NCBI GenBank assembly: GCA_963814865.1
Contig: CAWFEN010000009.1
Span: 372,001 to 436,000 of the forward strand
Source of the DNA: AP-15 sp963814865
GTDB lineage: Bacteria; Pseudomonadota; Alphaproteobacteria; ATCC43930; CGMCC-115725
Length of the DNA: 64,000 nucleotides
Direction of reading: 5' to 3'
Below, piece after piece: positions 8,106-17,041 of the stretch. Position numbers and translations under genes: made by a program. Position 1 is the stretch's first letter, and each line of letters starts with the position of its first letter. The notes beneath the pieces are model-generated. The model had not been told where the DNA came from. It saw only the letters and a program-made list of their open reading frames with translations, and ran no database searches.

Positions 8106-9275
8106 CTACCACGCGGCGTCGAGCAGATTGCGAACAGCCGCCGGGCTGTCGATCTTGCGCGGATTCGTATGAATCCAGCGGTCGTGCATCGAATTTTCGG
8201 CGATCAGGTCGAGCTGATCCTCGCTGACCCCGACATCGCGCAGCCGGGTTGGCAGGCCGAGCCCGGCGATCAATCCCGCGACCGCCTCGGCCGCCGGCTC
8301 GTCCGGCTGCCCGAGAGCCTCGCTGACCCGCGCCTGCTTGTCGGCGTTCACGCTGTGGTTGAAGCGCAGGACGTGCGGCAGCATCACGCAGGAGGTATAG
8401 CCGTGCGGCACGTTGGCGGTGCCGCCCAGCACGTGGCCGATGCCGTGGCTCGCCCCTTTGCTGACGCCCGTCTGCGAGCCGACCATCGACATCCAGGCGC
8501 CGATCTGGCAGTCGAGCCGCGCCTCGAGATCGGCCGGGTCGGCCTTGACCGCCGGCAATCCTTTTCCCAGCAGCCGCAGAGCGTGAAACGCCGCACCCTC
8601 TGAGATCGGCTGGCCGTTGACCGAGCAGATGTCCTCGACCGCGTGGTCGACGGCGCGGATGCCGGTCGACAGGAACAGCCATTCGGGCGTCGGCACGCTG
8701 GCCGCCGGGTCGAGGATGACGGTGCGCGGGATCATCAACGGATGACTGAAGCTTTCCTTGACGTGCCGCGCGGTGTCGGTGCAGCCGGCACCGGCCGAGA
8801 ACTCGCCGGCCGACAAAGTCGTCGGGATCGCGATCATGCGCACGCCCGGCCGCTCGACGGATGGGCGCCGGGTGGTGCCGTCGGCGGCGATGCGGGCGCG
8901 GAAATCGTCGAGCTGCTCGGGCGCGGTGACGCCGTTGCCGAGGCAGAGGCCAACCATCTTCGCGGCGTCGGTGACCGAGCCGCCGCCCAGGGTCACGATC
9001 AGATCGGCGCCGGCCTCGCGCGCCATGTTGGCCGCGGCCACGACATCGGTGCGCGGCGTGTGCGCGCCGATCCTGGCGCAAACCCCGGCGAAGCGGTTGC
9101 CGAGCGTCTGCCGCAGCCGCTCGACGAGGTCGGTCTCGCGCGCCAGGGTGCCGCTGGCGAGCACGAAAACCGCGCGGGCGTCGAGCCGGTCGACCTCCCG
9201 CGCCAGGGCATCGGCGTAGGGGATCCCAAAAACCACGCTTTCCATCTGCGGAAAGCGATAGGCCCCGCTCAGCAT
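8106..9275 (-). CDS. Iron-containing alcohol dehydrogenase, maleylacetate-reductase-like
   Basis: A group III Fe-dependent alcohol dehydrogenase of 389 residues. It has the NAD-binding motif LIVTLGGGSVTDAAKM and metal-ligand regions including TGIRAVDHAVEDICS and GASHGIGHVLGG. The form lacking an N-terminal extension and carrying IPTTLSAGEFSAGAGC resembles maleylacetate reductase and related aromatic-catabolic reductases; that assignment is by resemblance only. A clear ribosome site (GGAGGAAAG) precedes ATG 9275. The neighbouring double-VOC and carboxymuconolactone decarboxylase genes support a role in ring-cleavage product metabolism. Confidence 0.82.
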   Translation of the reverse strand: MLSGAYRFPQMESVVFGIPYADALAREVDRLDARAVFVLASGTLARETDLVERLRQTLGNRFAGVCARIGAHTPRTDVVAAANMAREAGADLIVTLGGGSVTDAAKMVGLCLGNGVTAPEQLDDFRARIAADGTTRRPSVERPGVRMIAIPTTLSAGEFSAGAGCTDTARHVKESFSHPLMIPRTVILDPAASVPTPEWLFLSTGIRAVDHAVEDICSVNGQPISEGAAFHALRLLGKGLPAVKADPADLEARLDCQIGAWMSMVGSQTGVSKGASHGIGHVLGGTANVPHGYTSCVMLPHVLRFNHSVNADKQARVSEALGQPDEPAAEAVAGLIAGLGLPTRLRDVGVSEDQLDLIAENSMHDRWIHTNPRKIDSPAAVRNLLDAAW

Positions 9276-9287
9276 GGTCTTTCCTCC

Positions 9288-9365
9288 CGGCGAAGACCCC
9301 TCACCCCGGCCCTCTCCCCGCGAATGGGGAAAGGGCGGGACCCGCGTCGGCAGGCGGGTGAAGGG
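9288..9365. repeat. Intergenic CTCACCCC-type repeat with hairpins
   Basis: The gap between the alcohol dehydrogenase and double-VOC genes holds a G/C-rich block starting ACCCCTCACCCCGGCCCTC and ending GGCGGGTGAAGGG, with CTCTCCCC facing GGGGAAAG. Blocks of this type are common intergenic repeats in high-GC proteobacteria. A related block (GGGAGGGTGAGGGGC) overlaps the first codons of ampG at about 5645. It could act as a weak terminator. Confidence 0.45.
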
Positions 9366-9401
9366 CAGCGGCAGACCAGACGATTTGCTCGTCGCGTTGC
9401 C

Positions 9402-10364
9402 CTACATCGCGGCCATGCGGGCGGTGCGGCGGCGGGCCAGCGGTGTCGCGGGCTCCGGAGCCGGCGTCGGCTGGATCTTCCTGGTCGAGCGCGGCAGGGT
9501 CCAATCCCACTCATCCGCGCCCATCTGGTAATGGCGGTTGTTCTGGGACGGGTTGCGGTTGACCATGTGGCGGTTGTGGAGCGGGTGGGTAACGCTGCGG
9601 ACTTCGTGCTCGATCGTGAACAGGTGCTTCCCAGTCTCCAGGCAAACGATATCCTGCCAGCGATACTGGTACTGATCGCTTTCCTCGGTGATCAGGCCGC
9701 GCTTTTCGAGCTCGTCATGCGGGCCCGAAAACTCCTGGGCATAGACCTGCAGATGGTGGCCGTCGAATTCCGGCAGTTTCTGGTCGGTCTCGCGGAACAC
9801 CAGCTCTTGCCTCGCCCCGGCGCGGACATGCGCGGCGCGGCCCTCGCCATTCTCCTTGACGCAGGCGGGCGCATAGAAAATCTCGCGGTAGAAGCGCGCG
9901 ATGCCGTCGGCCGTCCCCTCCGGCACGGTGAACTCGACATAGGGCATGCCGAGATTGATCGCGCCGAAGCGCTCTTCGTCGGGCTCGTAGAGGCGGAACT
10001 TGTTGCCCCACGGGCAGGTCGCCTCGACATAGGCGTTGTGCTGCTTGCAGTCGAATTTGGTGTCGGCAAGCTTTTTCCTGGCTTCGCCGAGACGCTCGCA
10101 CAGCTCCTCGAGCGACGGCACGACCAGACCGACATGGCCGCGCAGCACGTTCGGGTCGCCGGTCGGCAGGTGGAACTGGCTGTTGCCGACATTGACCCAC
10201 ATGTTGTTGGTGCCGGGGAACATGAAGGGATCGCGGGTCAGGCCGAGCGCCGACAGATAAAACTCGGCCGCCAGCCCTTGATTGTTGACTCTGAGATTGA
10301 CGTGTTCGAGACCGACGAGGTTGCCGAGATCCTCGGCCGTGCGGTCGTAGAGCTGTTGCGCCAT
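9402..10364 (-). CDS. Two-domain VOC-family protein (extradiol-dioxygenase-like)
   Basis: A 320-residue protein with two vicinal-oxygen-chelate modules: the first (about 15-130) begins LEHVNLRVNNQGLAAEFYL, the second (about 145-270) begins MPYVEFTVPEGTADGIARFY. His residues at LEHVN and GHHLQVYAQ are candidate metal ligands. The C-terminal 50 residues (NRNPSQNNRHYQMGADEWDW region) lie outside the VOC folds. Start ATG 10364 is preceded by an ideal GGAGGTCCCT. Neighbouring Fe-alcohol dehydrogenase and CMD genes suggest an aromatic or similar catabolic pathway, but the substrate is unknown. Confidence 0.8.
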   Translation of the reverse strand: MAQQLYDRTAEDLGNLVGLEHVNLRVNNQGLAAEFYLSALGLTRDPFMFPGTNNMWVNVGNSQFHLPTGDPNVLRGHVGLVVPSLEELCERLGEARKKLADTKFDCKQHNAYVEATCPWGNKFRLYEPDEERFGAINLGMPYVEFTVPEGTADGIARFYREIFYAPACVKENGEGRAAHVRAGARQELVFRETDQKLPEFDGHHLQVYAQEFSGPHDELEKRGLITEESDQYQYRWQDIVCLETGKHLFTIEHEVRSVTHPLHNRHMVNRNPSQNNRHYQMGADEWDWTLPRSTRKIQPTPAPEPATPLARRRTARMAAM

Positions 10365-10482
10365 AGGGACCTCCAATATTGCCCGGGCAGCCCGTGCTGC
10401 CCGGCCATCTGCTGAAATCGGCGTGCGCAACGCGACGCGCGCTTGTTTCGGATCGCCGCGTCGTCGCCGGCATGCGTCGACA

Positions 10483-10878
10483 TCAAAACAGCTTTTCGAA
10501 CCTTTCGTCTACCGGCACGCGATAGCCGTTGGCAAGGGAATTGGTTTCGTTGGCCATGCCGACGACGGCCAGCAGCTCGGCCAGCATCTGCTGCGTCATG
10601 CCCCGCTGCTTCGCCGCCGCGGCATGCGAGGCGGTGCAATAGGCGCAGCCGTTGCTGGCGCTGACCGCGAGATAGACGAGCTCCTTGGTCAGGGGGTCGA
10701 GCGCCCCCGGCGCCATCACCTGTTTGATGCTCTCCCAGGTGCGCCGCAAGGTCGCCGGATCGTTGGCCAGCGCCTTCCAGAAATTGTTGATCCAGTCGGT
10801 GCCGCGGGTCGCCATGATGTCGTCGTAGATCGCGCGCACCTCGGCGCCGGCCGCAGCGTATTCGATCAGCGGGACCAT
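10483..10878 (-). CDS. Carboxymuconolactone decarboxylase family protein (AhpD-like)
   Basis: A 131-residue CMD/AhpD-fold protein. The redox-type motif NGCAYCTASHAAAAKQRGM (CxxC plus His) points to the peroxidase/AhpD branch rather than a true decarboxylase. Start ATG 10878 (MVPLIEYAAAG) is supported by the upstream GGAGGAGG, which lies in the end of the DUF962 gene. Because of a one-base frameshift upstream, the DUF962 frame reads into this gene and looks like one fused 251-residue protein; that fusion is judged artefactual. It lies 118 bases upstream of the double-VOC gene in the same direction. Confidence 0.82.
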   Translation of the reverse strand: MVPLIEYAAAGAEVRAIYDDIMATRGTDWINNFWKALANDPATLRRTWESIKQVMAPGALDPLTKELVYLAVSASNGCAYCTASHAAAAKQRGMTQQMLAELLAVVGMANETNSLANGYRVPVDERFEKLF

Positions 10879-10883
10879 CGTCG

Positions 10884-11205
10884 TCAGCCTCCTCCCGCGG
10901 CGGCGCGGCGCAATTCCCGGCCGAGCCGCCCGGACATGAACAGGCCGAGCATACGCAGGTCGCTGAAGAGCGACCAGACGCGGATGCCCGAAAGTCTCGG
11001 GCCGGTTGTGCTCGAAGGCCAAGTGGCCGAGCCAGGCGAGCGCGTAGCCGGCGACCGGGGCGGCGGCGAGCCAGCGCCAATCGCGCGTCACCGCCGCCGC
11101 GACCAGCGCCGCCAGCCCGAACAATGTGCCGAGATAGTGCAGCCCGCGGGTGCGCGGATCGCGGTGCGCCGCGAGATAGCGCCGCCAGAACTCGGCATAG
11201 CTCAT
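10884..11205 (-). CDS. DUF962 (Mpo1-like) membrane protein, frameshifted
   Basis: A small membrane protein of the DUF962/Mpo1 family; yeast Mpo1 is a dioxygenase of fatty-acid alpha-oxidation. The N-terminal part reads SYAEFWRRYLAAHRDPRTR and LGHLAFEHNRPETF, which is the family signature. After GHP the correct continuation VWSLFSDLRMLGLFMSGRLG appears only one base out of frame, so a one-base insertion lies near 10980. With it removed, the protein ends at TGA 10884-10886, just before the CMD start. The break may be a sequencing error. Start taken at MSYAEF (11205). Confidence 0.75.
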
Positions 11206-11282
11206 GACGGGCGGAGCTTGTAAAGCGCGGGCCGGCATCGTAAGTCAGCTTTCATCCTGCTTATCCGCGGCGAGGTCTCGAC

Positions 11283-12354
11283 ATGGGTTTCAAACTGGCG
11301 GTGGTCGGCGCCACCGGCAATGTCGGACGCGAGATCCTGTCCACCCTCGCCGAGCGCGATTTTCCCGCCGACGACGTCGTGGCGCTGGCGTCGTCGCGCT
11401 CGATCGGCAAGGAGGTCTCGTTCGGCGAGGACGACATCCTCAAGGTCCAGAACCTCGACACCTTCGATTTCCACGGCATCGATATCGTGCTGTCCTCGCC
11501 CGGCGCCAAGGTCTCGGCGCAATTCGCGCCGCGCGCCGCCAAGGCCGGGGCGGTGGTGATCGACAACACCTCGCAGTTCCGCATGGAGCCGGACGTGCCG
11601 CTGGTCGTGCCCGAGGTCAATCCGCAGGCGATCGCCGACTACCAAAAGCGCAACATCATCGCCAACCCGAACTGCTCGACGATCCAGATGGTGGTGGCGC
11701 TGAAGCCGCTGCACGATCTCGCCCGCATCAAGCGGGTCGTCGTCGCGACCTATCAGTCGGTCTCGGGCGCCGGGCGCGCGGCGATGGACGAATTGTTCAA
11801 CCAGACCCGCGCGGTCTTCGTCAACGACCCGGTCAAGCACGAACAATTCACCAAGCAGATCGCCTTCAACGTGATCCCGCACATCGACATCTTCATGGAT
11901 GACGGCTCGACCAAGGAAGAATGGAAGATGGCGGCCGAGACCCGCAAGATCCTCGACCCCGACATCGCCGTCGACCGCGACCTGCGTGCGCGTGCCGGTG
12001 TTCATCGGCCATGCCGAGGCGGTCAATGTCGAGTTCGAGCGGGCGCTCAGCGAAGACATGGCGCGGGCGGCGCTGCGCCGCGCGCCGGGGGTCAGCGTCG
12101 TCGACCACCGCGCCGACGAAGGCTATGTGACCCCGAGCGAGGCGGCCGGCGAGGACGCGGTCTATGTCAGCCGCATCCGCCGCGACCCGACCGTGCCGTA
12201 CGGCCTCAACTTCTGGATCGTCGCCGACAATCTGCGCAAGGGGGCGGCGCTCAACGCCGTGCAGATCGCCGAAATCCTGGTCGCCGAGCATCTCGGCGGC
12301 AAGCGCGCCCGCACCCGCTCGAACGTCGAGCCGCTGCGCCGCAAGGCCGGCTAG
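11283..12354 (+). CDS. asd: Aspartate-semialdehyde dehydrogenase, one-base frameshift
   Basis: Asd reduces aspartyl phosphate to aspartate semialdehyde for lysine, threonine, methionine and diaminopimelate synthesis. The first frame begins GFKLAVVGATGNVGREILST (NADP-binding loop) and includes the active-site ANPNCSTIQMVVALKPLHD (catalytic Cys). At about 11973 the frame must move by one base: upstream ends DPDIAV, downstream continues TATCVRVPVFIGHAEAVN to the end LNFWIVADNLRKGAALNAVQ. One extra G in GTCGACCGCG explains it. As asd is normally essential and there is no second copy in view, an assembly error is likelier than a pseudogene. Confidence 0.88.
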
Positions 12355-12856
12355 CGAGCTGCATCGAGCGGCCGGAGCGTCCCTCTGACATCGTTGCGGC
12401 CGTGATCCGGGTCGCGATCTTCTTGGCGGTCATGGTTGCTAGCCGGCCGAGGACCGTTCGCATAACACTGGCATGGTCCCGGGAACCCGTCATTCCGGGG
12501 CGCGGTAGCGAGCCCGGAACCCATGCACTCCGACTTCGATCACGTTGGCCTTGGCCTTGCGGTGCATTCCCGAAAGTCCGTGTTCGGTTCCGGGCCCGGC
12601 CCGCATGGGCCGTCCCGGAATGACCTCCGCCTCGGCAAGCAAACATGATTGGCGCGAAACTGATCGGGCTGTTCGCAGTGCCATGTGTCTATCTCCTCGC
12701 CAGTCGTAGACCCGGACGATCCGGCCACTGCCATCACCCGCGAGAGGCTGTCAAGAATGGCGGCGGGACTGGAAGATTCGATCGAGGAGCAAAACCCGGA
12801 ATGGCGGGATCTGTTTTCCACGATCGTCAGGTAACCGGCCCATCTTGGTCCGAGCC
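12355..12856. other. Non-coding gap between asd and yejE
   Basis: About 500 bases with no convincing gene. The middle is taken by a palindromic repeat (12486-12624, listed separately). Short open frames here have no recognisable protein character. The yejA and yejB genes that normally precede yejE are absent from this position. Confidence 0.6.
12486..12624. repeat. Palindromic intergenic repeat, GTCATTCCGGG ends
   Basis: A block of about 139 bases begins GTCATTCCGGGGCGCGG and ends TCCCGGAATGAC, so its ends form an 11-base perfect inverted repeat. The interior carries GGAACCCATG and a facing CGTGTTCGGTTCCGGG. A closely related block lies inside the element at 24745-24927. Elements of this sort are common non-coding palindromic repeats of alphaproteobacteria. 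Confidence 0.7.
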
Positions 12857-14128
12857 ATGCCCCGGCGGTGTGAGCTCCGGGAGGCGAGTGAGCGGTTTGC
12901 CCGAAGATTTGTGGCTCCTGACGTCGAGAAGGAGGTCGAACCTCTCCCCGAAGCAGGCGTCGCCGCTCCGGGCGGCGGCGCCGGGCCGGATCGGTTCCTC
13001 GGCCGGCCGATTTCGCCGCTGACGCGGCGCCGGCTCGACAGCTTTCGCGCCAACCGGCGCGGCTTCTGGTCGCTGTGGATCTTTCTCGCGCTGTTTACCG
13101 TCACGCTGTTCGCCGAGTTCATCGCCAACGACCGGCCGATCGTGATCCGCTTCGCCGGCGGCTGGTACTTCCCGGTCTTCGCCGATTATCCCGAGACCGC
13201 GTTCGGCGGCGAGTTTCCGACCGCCGCCGACTACCGCGACCCCGAGGTGCAAAAGCTGATCCGCGCCAAGGGCTGGATGATCTGGCCGCCGATCCCGTTC
13301 AGCTACAATACGATCAACTACGCTCTGCCGAGCCCGGCGCCGTCGCCGCCGTCGCGCGTCAACTGGCTCGGCACCGACGATCAGGGTCGCGACGTCTTGG
13401 CGCGGCTGATCTACGGCTTTCGCATCTCGGTGCTGTTCGGTCTCGTGCTGACCGGCCTCTCTTCGGTGATCGGCGTCGCCGCCGGGGCGGTCCAGGGCTA
13501 TTTCGGCGGCATCGTCGATCTCGGCTTTCAGCGCTTTATCGAGATCTGGTCCGGGCTGCCGGTATTGTATCTGCTGATCATCATGGCGAGCTTCGTCGAG
13601 CCCAATTTCTGGTGGCTCCTCGGCCTGATGCTGCTGTTTTCCTGGATGGGCCTCGTCGACGTGGTGCGCGCCGAGTTTCTGCGGGCGCGCAATTTCGACT
13701 ATGTGCGGGCGGCGCGCGCGCTCGGCGTTCCCGACCGCGTGATCATCCTGCGCCACGTGCTGCCCAACGCCACGGTGGCGACGATCACCTTTCTGCCGTT
13801 CATCCTGAACGGCTCGATCACCACCCTGACCTCGCTTGATTTCCTCGGCTTCGGCCTGCCGCCGGGCTCGCCCTCGCTCGGCGAATTGCTGGCCGAGGGC
13901 AAGGCCAATCTGCAGGCGCCGTGGCTCGGCCTGACCGCCTTCTTCGTGCTGGCGCTGATGCTGAGCCTCTTGATCTTTGTCGGCGAAGCGGTGCGCGACG
14001 CCTTCGACCCGCGCAAGGTGGCCTGTGAGACGGTGCGCGGCCCCATCTCTCCCGCGTCCGCCCCGCGAGGCTTTGCCTTAAAGCGGGGGCGTGATGCGAA
14101 CAGGGTCATTGCAAACATTGCGGACTGA
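12857..14128 (+). CDS. yejE: YejE-type peptide ABC transporter permease
   Basis: Inner-membrane permease of a YejABEF-type oligopeptide importer. The body has the DppC/YejE layout: an N-terminal membrane segment (SLWIFLALFTVTLFAEF), a periplasmic loop, NWLGTDDQGRDVLARLIYGF before the permease domain, and the EAA-like loop RAARALGVPDRVIILRHVLP. The family normally starts near PLTRRRLDSFRANRRG (about residue 55), so the true start may be a later GTG; ATG 12857 is used for lack of a better choice. The expected ending is DAFDPRK, but here some 30 extra residues follow, running into the inserted islet, so the native stop was probably lost. Confidence 0.85.
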   Translation: MPRRCELREASERFARRFVAPDVEKEVEPLPEAGVAAPGGGAGPDRFLGRPISPLTRRRLDSFRANRRGFWSLWIFLALFTVTLFAEFIANDRPIVIRFAGGWYFPVFADYPETAFGGEFPTAADYRDPEVQKLIRAKGWMIWPPIPFSYNTINYALPSPAPSPPSRVNWLGTDDQGRDVLARLIYGFRISVLFGLVLTGLSSVIGVAAGAVQGYFGGIVDLGFQRFIEIWSGLPVLYLLIIMASFVEPNFWWLLGLMLLFSWMGLVDVVRAEFLRARNFDYVRAARALGVPDRVIILRHVLPNATVATITFLPFILNGSITTLTSLDFLGFGLPPGSPSLGELLAEGKANLQAPWLGLTAFFVLALMLSLLIFVGEAVRDAFDPRKVACETVRGPISPASAPRGFALKRGRDANRVIANIAD

Positions 14129-14148
14129 TCGTCGCTGCGATCGCATCG

Positions 14149-14508
14149 TTGTCTGTTCACGGTTGCGCTCACGTTCTCGAGACCACTTCTACGACTCTAC
14201 ATGCACGGCTGGACACTTGGGTCAGCAGTGGAGGCGATCCTAAGACCGTGCAATCGGAGTTGGTCGAGTTGTGCGGGAGATTGGTTCTCACGCAGGCCGG
14301 GAGCTTCGAAAGGCTAGAGCTTCTAACCTTCTATCGAGACGAGTTTGATTTCCGAGTGGATGTATGCGTGAAGATCACCGCGAACCGCCTCTACAAGCAG
14401 CCGGAATTCGAGAAGCCTGAGATGGTTGCGCTTATTTGTGACGATACCCATTCCTACCATGAGCTTTTTCGTCGTCTCTGCGCGCACGCGGGGCTTTCGG
14501 TCCCGTAA
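14149..14508 (+). CDS. Hypothetical protein in the yejE-yejF islet
   Basis: I do not recognise this 119-residue frame. It opens with TTG and has no in-frame ATG near the start, so it may be 5'-truncated. It is mildly acidic and looks globular, with segments such as ERLELLTFYRDEFDFRVDVC and HSYHELFRRLCAHAGL. No signal peptide or membrane helix is seen. It ends 17 bases before the AbiU2-like gene, in the same direction, so the two may form an operon; a partner or regulatory role is only a guess. Confidence 0.45.
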   Translation: MSVHGCAHVLETTSTTLHARLDTWVSSGGDPKTVQSELVELCGRLVLTQAGSFERLELLTFYRDEFDFRVDVCVKITANRLYKQPEFEKPEMVALICDDTHSYHELFRRLCAHAGLSVP

Positions 14509-14524
14509 AAAGGGGAAGTGGCTC

Positions 14525-15096
14525 ATGCCTCAACACTCTAAGGAAGTCGTCAAGGAGTTCGAGCAGCTGTGCATGTGGGTGCACCAGTCGTGGCAGACCC
14601 GAAAGTGCCTGTTCGATGACAATCAAGTCTTCCAGCGTTTCAAGGGCGCATTACGAACACTTCTTCCTGCAAGCTACATCCTTCAGGAATATTGGATGCA
14701 GCAAGTGGCGAAGCTCCACGATCCGGCAGGCCAAAAGGGACAACATAATCTTTCAATTGACTACATGATCGAACGTGGCTGTTGGATACCGGCACGAAAG
14801 CGCGGCTTGTCGAGTTTCGGGACAAGATGATGCCGTTTGCGAAGAAGATGAAACCGCCGAGGAACGAGCTGCTCGCGCATAACGATGTCTCGACCATTAT
14901 GTCGGAGATCGAGCTTGGAAAATTCGATGAAGGAAAGGATACAGAATATTTCAGGAACCTAAAGGATTTCGCTGAGATTATCCTGAACGTCGTTCTTCGT
15001 GAGCATTTCTTTTATGACGATGCCGTGAGGGCTGACGTTGATTTATTTGTGGATGCATTTAATCGAGGTCGCATCCGTGGTGTGGCGAATACCTAG
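14525..15096 (+). CDS. AbiU2/HEPN-like protein, frameshifted
   Basis: The reconstructed protein is about 190 residues. The first frame carries KEFEQLCMWVHQSWQTRKCL and ILQEYWMQQVAKLHDPAGQ, and the second carries KARLVEFRDKMMPFAKK and RNELLAHNDVSTIMS. The R-N-x-x-x-A-H-x motif and overall helical layout resemble HEPN_AbiU2-type proteins, related to abortive-infection AbiU2; assignment is from memory of the family. A missing G at about 14783-14786 (TGGGAT read as TGGAT) splits it into two frames. ATG 14525 has GGGGAAG upstream. HEPN proteins are often RNases in phage defence or toxin-antitoxin systems. Confidence 0.6.
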
Positions 15097-15107
15097 AGGC
15101 AAGGATC

Positions 15108-15248
15108 ATGAAAGACGTTGATCGTAAAGAACTCAATAACGCGACCATCGTTGCATACGCAATTGTGATGGCCCTTCTCGAAGAAGTCGACGGCCCACTA
15201 AGAAGCGGATCGCCGAGCGGGCGCTCGCTTATCTTCCCCACCGCCTAA
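15108..15248 (+). CDS. Small hypothetical ORF at the islet end
   Basis: ATG 15108 opens 46 codons beginning MKDVDRKELNNATIVAYAIV. After EVDGP the reading TKKRIAERALAYLPHRL in the next frame looks more protein-like and continues to a stop next to the yejF start, so a one-base change near 15200 is suspected and the intact product would be about 66 residues. Not recognised; composition matches the islet rather than the neighbours. Confidence 0.35.
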   Translation: MKDVDRKELNNATIVAYAIVMALLEEVDGPLRSGSPSGRSLIFPTA

Positions 15249-15306
15249 TCCTAACGATGGGCGTCCTGTGGACGAGCAAATGTGGAAAGACGCGCAAGGA
15301 GATCTT

Positions 15307-16957
15307 GTGAGTGCCGGGACGAGCGCCGGCGGCGGCCCGGCGCCGCTGCTCGATATTCGCAACCTCAGCGTCACCTTCGGCGGCCGCGGCGGCGCGCCGC
15401 CGGTCGCGGCGGTCAACGGCGTATCGTTTTCGCTCGACCGTGGCGAAACCCTGGCGCTGGTCGGCGAGAGCGGCTCGGGCAAGAGCGTCACCGCCCTCTC
15501 CATCCTGCAGCTGCTGCCCTACCCGCTCGCCGCCCATGGCCGCGACAGCAGCATCCGTTTTGCCGGCGGGGAGCTGGTCGGCGCCTCGCCCGAGCAGCTG
15601 CGCCGGGTGCGCGGCGACCGCATCGCGATGATCTTTCAGGAGCCGATGACCTCGCTCAACCCGCTGCACACGCTGGAGCGGCAGATCGCCGAGACGCTGC
15701 TCGTGCATCGGTCCATGCCGGCTCCGCGCGGCGCGCGCGCGCACCCTCGAACTGTTGCGGCTGGTCGGTCTGCCCGAGGCGGAAAGCCGGCTCGGCGCCT
15801 ATCCGCACCAGCTCTCCGGCGGCCAGCGGCAGCGGGTGATGATCGCGATGGCGATCGCCAACGAGCCCGACATCCTGATCGCCGACGAGCCGACGACCGC
15901 GCTCGACGTGACGATCCAGGCGCACATCCTCCAGCTTCTCGCGGAGCTCAAGGCGCGTTTCGGCATGGCGCTGCTGCTGATCACCCACGACCTGACGATC
16001 GTCCGCAAGATGGCCGACCGGATCCTGATCATGACCGGCGGCGAGATCGTCGAGACCGGGCCTGCCGGCGCCATCTTCGACCGGCCGCGCCACCCCTATA
16101 CAAGGCGCCTGCTCGCGGCCGAGCCGCAGGGCCGGGCGGTGCCGGCCGATCCCGCGGCGCCGCGGGTCATCGAGGCCGACGGCCTGAAGGTCTGGTTCCC
16201 GATCCGGCGCGGATTGCTGCGCCGCGTCAAGGGGTACGTCAGGGCGGTCGACGGGGTCTCGCTCGCGATCCGCGCCGGCACCACGCTCGGGATCGTCGGT
16301 GAAAGCGGTTCGGGCAAGACGACGCTCGGCCTGGGGCTGCTGCGCCTGACCGCGGCGCAGGGGCGGATCCGCTTTGCCGGGCAGGACATCACGACCGTGC
16401 CGCAGCGGCGCCTGCGGCCGTTGCGGCGCCAGATGCAGATCGTCTTCCAGGACCCGTTTTCGAGCCTGTCGCCGCGGCTTTCGGTGGCGCAGATCGTCGA
16501 GGAAGGGCTGAAAGTGCACAATTTGTCGGCGAATGCCGCCGAGCGGCGACTGCTGATCGAGACCGCGCTCGCCGAGGTCGGGCTCGATGCCCACGCGGCC
16601 GAACGCTATCCGCACGAATTCTCCGGCGGCCAGCGCCAGCGCATCGCGATCGCCCGCGCCCTCGTGCTGAAGCCGCGCCTGGTCGTGCTCGACGAGCCGA
16701 CCTCGGCGCTCGACATGTCGGTGCAGGCGCAGATCGTCGAGCTGCTGCGCGAATTGCAGGCGCGCCACGGGCTGGCCTATCTGTTTATCAGCCACGATCT
16801 GCGGGTGGTCCGCGCGCTGGCGCACGAGATCCTGGTCATGAAGGACGGCCGGATCGTCGAGGCCGGCCCGACCGAGCGGGTGATGACGGCGCCCGAGCAT
16901 CCCTATACGCGCAGCCTGATGGCCGCGGCATTCGACCTCGCCGCGGTTTCCCCGTAA
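15307..16957 (+). CDS. yejF: YejF-type ABC transporter ATPase (two NBDs), one-base frameshift
   Basis: A fused double ATP-binding subunit that powers a Yej-type peptide importer. GTG 15307 follows AAGGAG by five bases. NBD1 has Walker A LVGESGSGKSVTALSIL and signature LSGGQRQRVMIAMAIANEPD with Walker B ILIADEPTTALD; NBD2 has Walker A GIVGESGSGKTTLGLGLL, signature FSGGQRQRIAIARALV and Walker B LVVLDEPTSALD. Between MTSLNPLHTLERQIAETLL and RLVGLPEAESRLGAYPHQLS the frame shifts by one base inside a (CG)n run at about 15724-15740, probably a sequencing error. It is separated from yejE by the islet. Confidence 0.88.
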
Positions 16958-17041
16958 ACTCGCCGCCGTCGCGGAGAGCGGGGCGGCCGTGCGGTCGGGC
17001 TCGCCCACGGCTCGCCGGCGGCGTTCGGGGATCGGCCCGTG

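Larger units (their letters stand above)
14020..15290 (+). other. Lower-GC islet inserted between yejE and yejF
   Basis: From about the last native codon of yejE to the ribosome site of yejF, base composition falls visibly below the flanking DNA and codon usage becomes more A/T-rich. yejE and yejF are normally adjacent, yet here three or four small open frames separate them and yejE gains a foreign tail. No transposase, integrase or clear terminal repeat was seen, so the mechanism and exact edges are unknown. Confidence 0.6.

Noticed and set aside
10483..11238. A novel DUF962-CMD fusion protein
   Set aside because: The join disappears when one inserted base near 10980 is removed and both normal proteins appear.
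14020..15290. An insertion sequence between yejE and yejF
   Set aside because: No transposase and no terminal inverted repeat could be found, so only an islet of unknown origin is reported.
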